A program made the position numbers and the translations under genes. Under the pieces are notes generated by a model that did not search any database, had not been told where the DNA came from, and saw only the letters and a program-made list of their open reading frames with translations. Shown here one piece after another: positions 61,256 to 64,000 of a DNA stretch of 64,000 nucleotides (position 1 is its first letter; each line of letters begins with the position of its first letter). Source of the stretch: JABSQH01 sp039177505 (GTDB lineage Bacteria > Actinomycetota > Acidimicrobiia > Acidimicrobiales > Ilumatobacteraceae); contig JBCDFR010000005.1 in the NCBI GenBank assembly GCA_039177505.1, positions 32,084 to 96,083 of the forward strand, in the 5' to 3' direction.

Positions 61256-62296
61256 TCAATGCGACGATGCGCCGTCGGCCTCGGCATAGATGCGATCGAC
61301 AACCTCGTGGGCGGGGAGCGCTGTCGCCAGCGGCAGCGGCGGCGGCCGACCGTCGCGCACGGATTCGAGAAACTCCGTGACCGGGTTGAACATCGCCCCC
61401 GCACCGAACTCCAGGGCATCGACTCGGCGCCCGAGGTCGACATCGAGACATGCATCGAGCAATGCGGGTCCGCTCAGCGACTCCTCGTGCTCGTCGGCGA
61501 ACCGCCACGTGGCCGTGCCGTCCGGTGTTCCGTCGAGGTGAACGTGCAGCCGTTCGCAGAACACTTCGATGTGTCGTTGACTCGGGCGATCCGTCATGTC
61601 ATGCCAGATCGAGGTCAGCGACGCCAGCGCGCCGTGAGGTAATTCCATCGTGGCGACTGCGAGATCGTCGATGCGATCCAGGCCGTGAAACTCTCGGACC
61701 TGGCCATGGACGGCACCGATCGATCCTCCGAGATAGGAGATGATGTCGACGTCGTGGATCGAGTGTTCGAGCAGGGTTCCTCGGCCGGCACGAGTTGGGT
61801 CAGCGCGCCAGTCCGACTCGTAGTAGCTCTGCGTGGGGATGAACTGATCGTCGCGGAACACGATGGTCATCAGTCGACCGGCGCGGGGGTCGGCGAGTAG
61901 GTGGCGAGCCCATCGGAACTGTGGAAGGAAGCGCAACACCAGCCCGACTTGGCTGGCGATGCCGGCATCCTCGACCGCGGCGACCATCCGGGCGGCGGCT
62001 GCGCCATCCACAGCGAGCGGCTTTTCGCAGAACACTGCGACGCCGCGGTCGGCCGCATTCTGCACGGTTTGCTCGTGCGCTGACGTCCATGACGTGACGA
62101 AGGCAACGTCGACCGAGTCGAGCAGTGTGTCCTCGTCCACGATCGCCGCGCCGCGCCGCTCGGCAAAAGCGCTCGCCTTGTCCGGATCGGGGTCGTGGAC
62201 GGCGACGATCTGGTGGTCAACGGGGCAGCGATTCAAGAAGAAGCGGTGCGTGCGGCTGATGAAGCCAGCACCGAGGAAGCCGATCGATAGCGACAT
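61256..62296 (-). CDS. Gfo/Idh/MocA family oxidoreductase
   Basis: A 346-residue NAD(P)-dependent dehydrogenase of sugars or related alcohols. IGFLGAGFISRTHRFFL binds the cofactor, VFCEKPLAVD holds the catalytic lysine, and GRGTLLEHSIHDVDIISYLGG carries the conserved Asp-His pair. ATG at 62296 is used. Its start is 28 bp from the divergent Fur-type gene. Convergent with the kinase gene, 18 bp apart, with no clear terminator. Confidence 0.88.
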   Translation of the reverse strand: MSLSIGFLGAGFISRTHRFFLNRCPVDHQIVAVHDPDPDKASAFAERRGAAIVDEDTLLDSVDVAFVTSWTSAHEQTVQNAADRGVAVFCEKPLAVDGAAAARMVAAVEDAGIASQVGLVLRFLPQFRWARHLLADPRAGRLMTIVFRDDQFIPTQSYYESDWRADPTRAGRGTLLEHSIHDVDIISYLGGSIGAVHGQVREFHGLDRIDDLAVATMELPHGALASLTSIWHDMTDRPSQRHIEVFCERLHVHLDGTPDGTATWRFADEHEESLSGPALLDACLDVDLGRRVDALEFGAGAMFNPVTEFLESVRDGRPPPLPLATALPAHEVVDRIYAEADGASSH

Positions 62297-62324
62297 CGCC
62301 CAGGACGGTAGCGTGGTGGGCAAG

Positions 62325-62768
62325 ATGGCTCCGACGACTGAACTCGAACGGGCGGTAAACGAGCGATTGCTCGACCACGAGCTGCGATATACCAGCGGTC
62401 GTCGCGCACTGGTCGAAGCGCTGCGCTCTGCCGACGGGCCGGTGACGCTCCCCGAGCTGCTCCGTCTCGCTCCCAAGCTGGCGCAGAGTTCGGCCTATCG
62501 GAATCTGTCGCTCCTGGAGGAGGCCGGGGTGGTACGGCGCCTCGTGCACGGTGGCGAACACGCACGGTTCGAACTCGCCGAGGCGCTCACCGAACACCAT
62601 CACCACCTCGTCTGTGACTCGTGCGGACTCGTGCGCGATGTCGTGTTGTCCGACGGGGTCGAGGAGACGCTCGACGCGTCCATCGCCGATGTCGCTCGTG
62701 CCGTCGGCTTCGTGCCGCGCAATCACGCTCTCGACGTCTACGGGTCATGTACGAACTGCCCGGACTGA
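62325..62768 (+). CDS. Fur family transcriptional regulator
   Basis: The 147-residue protein has the Fur winged helix (YTSGRRALVEALRSADGPVT, SSAYRNLSLLEEAGVVRRL) and metal sites EHHHHLVCDSCG and a C-terminal CTNC. The YRNL recognition helix differs from the YRTL of the Fur protein at 21250, so the two probably read different sites. ATG at 62325; GTG at 62316 is also possible. Confidence 0.88.
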   Translation: MAPTTELERAVNERLLDHELRYTSGRRALVEALRSADGPVTLPELLRLAPKLAQSSAYRNLSLLEEAGVVRRLVHGGEHARFELAEALTEHHHHLVCDSCGLVRDVVLSDGVEETLDASIADVARAVGFVPRNHALDVYGSCTNCPD

Positions 62769-62802
62769 TCGCCGCCGGCCGGCACTGATGCGGTGGGCCC
62801 GC

Positions 62803-62835
62803 CCGTCACGATGGCGGCGAGCGCCATCGTGACGG
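62803..62835. terminator. Bidirectional terminator between convergent genes
   Basis: CCGTCACGATGGCG, loop GCGAG, CGCCATCGTGACGG form a perfect 14-bp stem, midway between the Fur-type stop (62768) and the citrate synthase stop (62843). Confidence 0.75.
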
Positions 62836-62842
62836 AAGCTGG

Positions 62843-63925
62843 TTAGACGTCCGTCGGCGGTCGAGCGCCGGGACCGACGTAGTTGGCCGTCGGTCGGATC
62901 AATCGGCCGGTGAGCTTCTGTTCGAGGATGTGCGCGCTCCATCCGGCCGTACGGGCGCAGGCGAACATCGCCGTGAACATGTGCGCCGGCACCTCGGCGA
63001 AGTCGAGCACGACCGCCGACCAGAATTCGACGTTCGTCGCCAACACTCGGTCGGGGTAGCGCTCGGCCAGCTCCGCCAGGGCGGCCTGCTCGAGCGCCTC
63101 GGCGACCTCGACGCGCCCGGAGCCGAGCTCGCGTGCAGTCTGGCGCAACACTCGCGCCCGCGGGTCTTCGGCGCGATAGACGCGGTGACCGAAACCCATC
63201 AGTCGCTCGCCGCGATCCATCGCCCGTTTGACCCACGCACCGGCGTCGCCTTCGTGTTCGACTTCGTCGAGCATCTGCAACACGCGCGATGGCGCACCGC
63301 CATGGAGCGGGCCGGACAGCGCACCGACCGCTCCCGACAACGAGGCCGCAGCATCCGCGCCGGTCGAGGCGATCACCCGCCCGGTGAACGTCGATGCGTT
63401 CATGCCGTGCTCGGCTGCCGAGATCCAGTAGGCATCCACCGCTGCCACGTGGTCCGGGTCGGGATCGCCGCGCCAGCGCCGCATGAATCGTTCGGTGATC
63501 GTCTTCGACCCGTCGATGTGGCTCTGGGGGACCATCGGGTGGCCGAGCCCCCGGGCCGACTGTGCCACGAACGACAGTGCCATCACCGAGGCTCTCGCCA
63601 GGTCGTCACGTAGTTGCTCGGCATCGATGTCGAGAATCTGGCGCATTCCCCAGAACGGAGCGAGCATCGCCAGTGCACTCTGCACGTCGACGCGGATGTC
63701 ACCGGAGTGCACCGGGATCGGGAATGATTCAGCAGGTGGCAGCCCGGGTTCGAATGCCCCGTCGACCAGGAGCCCCCACACTTTGCCGTAGTCGTACGTA
63801 CCGACGAGGTCCTCGATGTCGACACCTCGATATCGCAGCGACCCGCCCTCTCGGTCCGGTTCGGCGATCGTCGTTTCGAACGCGACGACGCCTTCGAGGC
63901 CGTGTTGCACTTCTCGATCAGTCAT
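62843..63925 (-). CDS. Citrate synthase (type II short form)
   Basis: The 360-residue protein condenses acetyl-CoA with oxaloacetate. Active-site segments are AAEHGMNASTFTGR, GPLHGGAPSRVLQML, MGFGHRVYRAEDPRA and the Asp-containing NVEFWSAVVLDFAEVP; HILEQKLTGRLIRP is the C-terminal signature. Its length matches the actinobacterial citrate synthase 2/2-methylcitrate synthase group. The start overlaps the stop of an upstream gene (ATGA), indicating an operon. Confidence 0.9.
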   Translation of the reverse strand: MTDREVQHGLEGVVAFETTIAEPDREGGSLRYRGVDIEDLVGTYDYGKVWGLLVDGAFEPGLPPAESFPIPVHSGDIRVDVQSALAMLAPFWGMRQILDIDAEQLRDDLARASVMALSFVAQSARGLGHPMVPQSHIDGSKTITERFMRRWRGDPDPDHVAAVDAYWISAAEHGMNASTFTGRVIASTGADAAASLSGAVGALSGPLHGGAPSRVLQMLDEVEHEGDAGAWVKRAMDRGERLMGFGHRVYRAEDPRARVLRQTARELGSGRVEVAEALEQAALAELAERYPDRVLATNVEFWSAVVLDFAEVPAHMFTAMFACARTAGWSAHILEQKLTGRLIRPTANYVGPGARPPTDV

Positions 63926-64000
63926 TCCAACTCCTCTTCGTCGAGGTCCACGTCGCCGCTCGACGCGGACGGGTTCCCTGTGCGCGCCACGTTGCGCCGA
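63922..64000 (-). CDS. C-terminal end of gene upstream of citrate synthase
   Basis: Minus frame ending NPSASSGDVDLDEEELE and a TGA that overlaps the citrate synthase ATG. Only about 25 codons are inside the window, too few to identify the protein. The acidic tail and the overlap are the evidence that it is coding. Confidence 0.55.
   Translation of the reverse strand, partial: RRNVARTGNPSASSGDVDLDEEELE

Overview
The window is GC-rich, densely coded DNA from an actinobacterium. WhiB, F420-type flavin and pyridoxamine-oxidase-like enzymes, frequent GTG starts and many MprAB/TetR/Fur-type regulators point there. The mixture, including an Erm(37)-like methyltransferase and a UGSC selenoprotein, would fit the Acidimicrobiia (Ilumatobacter-like), but that placement is inference. 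No rRNA, tRNA or CRISPR array was seen.

Layout. 1-10.3 kb: a Rieske oxygenase cut by the window edge, a divergent TetR regulator, fdhD, an Erm(37)-like methyltransferase with a possible leader peptide, an MMPL exporter, a large LuxR-type ATPase regulator with a hydrolase, a second TetR regulator and a small kinase. 10.3-17.2 kb: a deleted TetR pseudogene, then two metal-uptake ABC systems. One has a histidine-rich zinc-type lipoprotein and Zur-like sites; the other is a compact three-gene operon. A TMEM175-like channel lies between them. 17.4-21.0 kb: three tandem secreted glycine-rich paralogues sharing a 5' leader. 21.2-28.5 kb: Fur regulator, SDR, aldo/keto reductase, ATP-grasp-like protein, F420-type enzymes and glutamate dehydrogenase.

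28.5-45.0 kb is an accessory island bounded by a truncated queA-like gene and a decayed thioredoxin-like gene on the left and ParB-like debris on the right. It encodes a class II lanthipeptide pathway of the nitrile-hydratase-leader type: a LanM with a CCG zinc motif, one intact and one frameshifted precursor peptide, an HlyD-like adaptor and two NHLM ABC transporters, one carrying the C39 leader peptidase. Convergent to these is a small operon of two paralogous proteins of unknown function (one frameshifted) and a short sulfotransferase-like protein. A flavoprotein and an alpha-toroid-like protein follow.

45-64 kb returns to chromosomal genes. The most striking is a UGSC-type selenoprotein in which an in-frame TGA is followed by a near-perfect bacterial SECIS hairpin. 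Others are a CarH-like B12 photoreceptor divergent from whiB, SelO, Tag glycosylase, bacterioferritin with its ferredoxin, and an apparent operon of a secreted protein, a lipoprotein haem peroxidase and an MprAB-like two-component system. That operon is preceded by six 11-bp PhoP-box-like repeats. The window ends with an oxidoreductase, a second Fur regulator and a citrate synthase.
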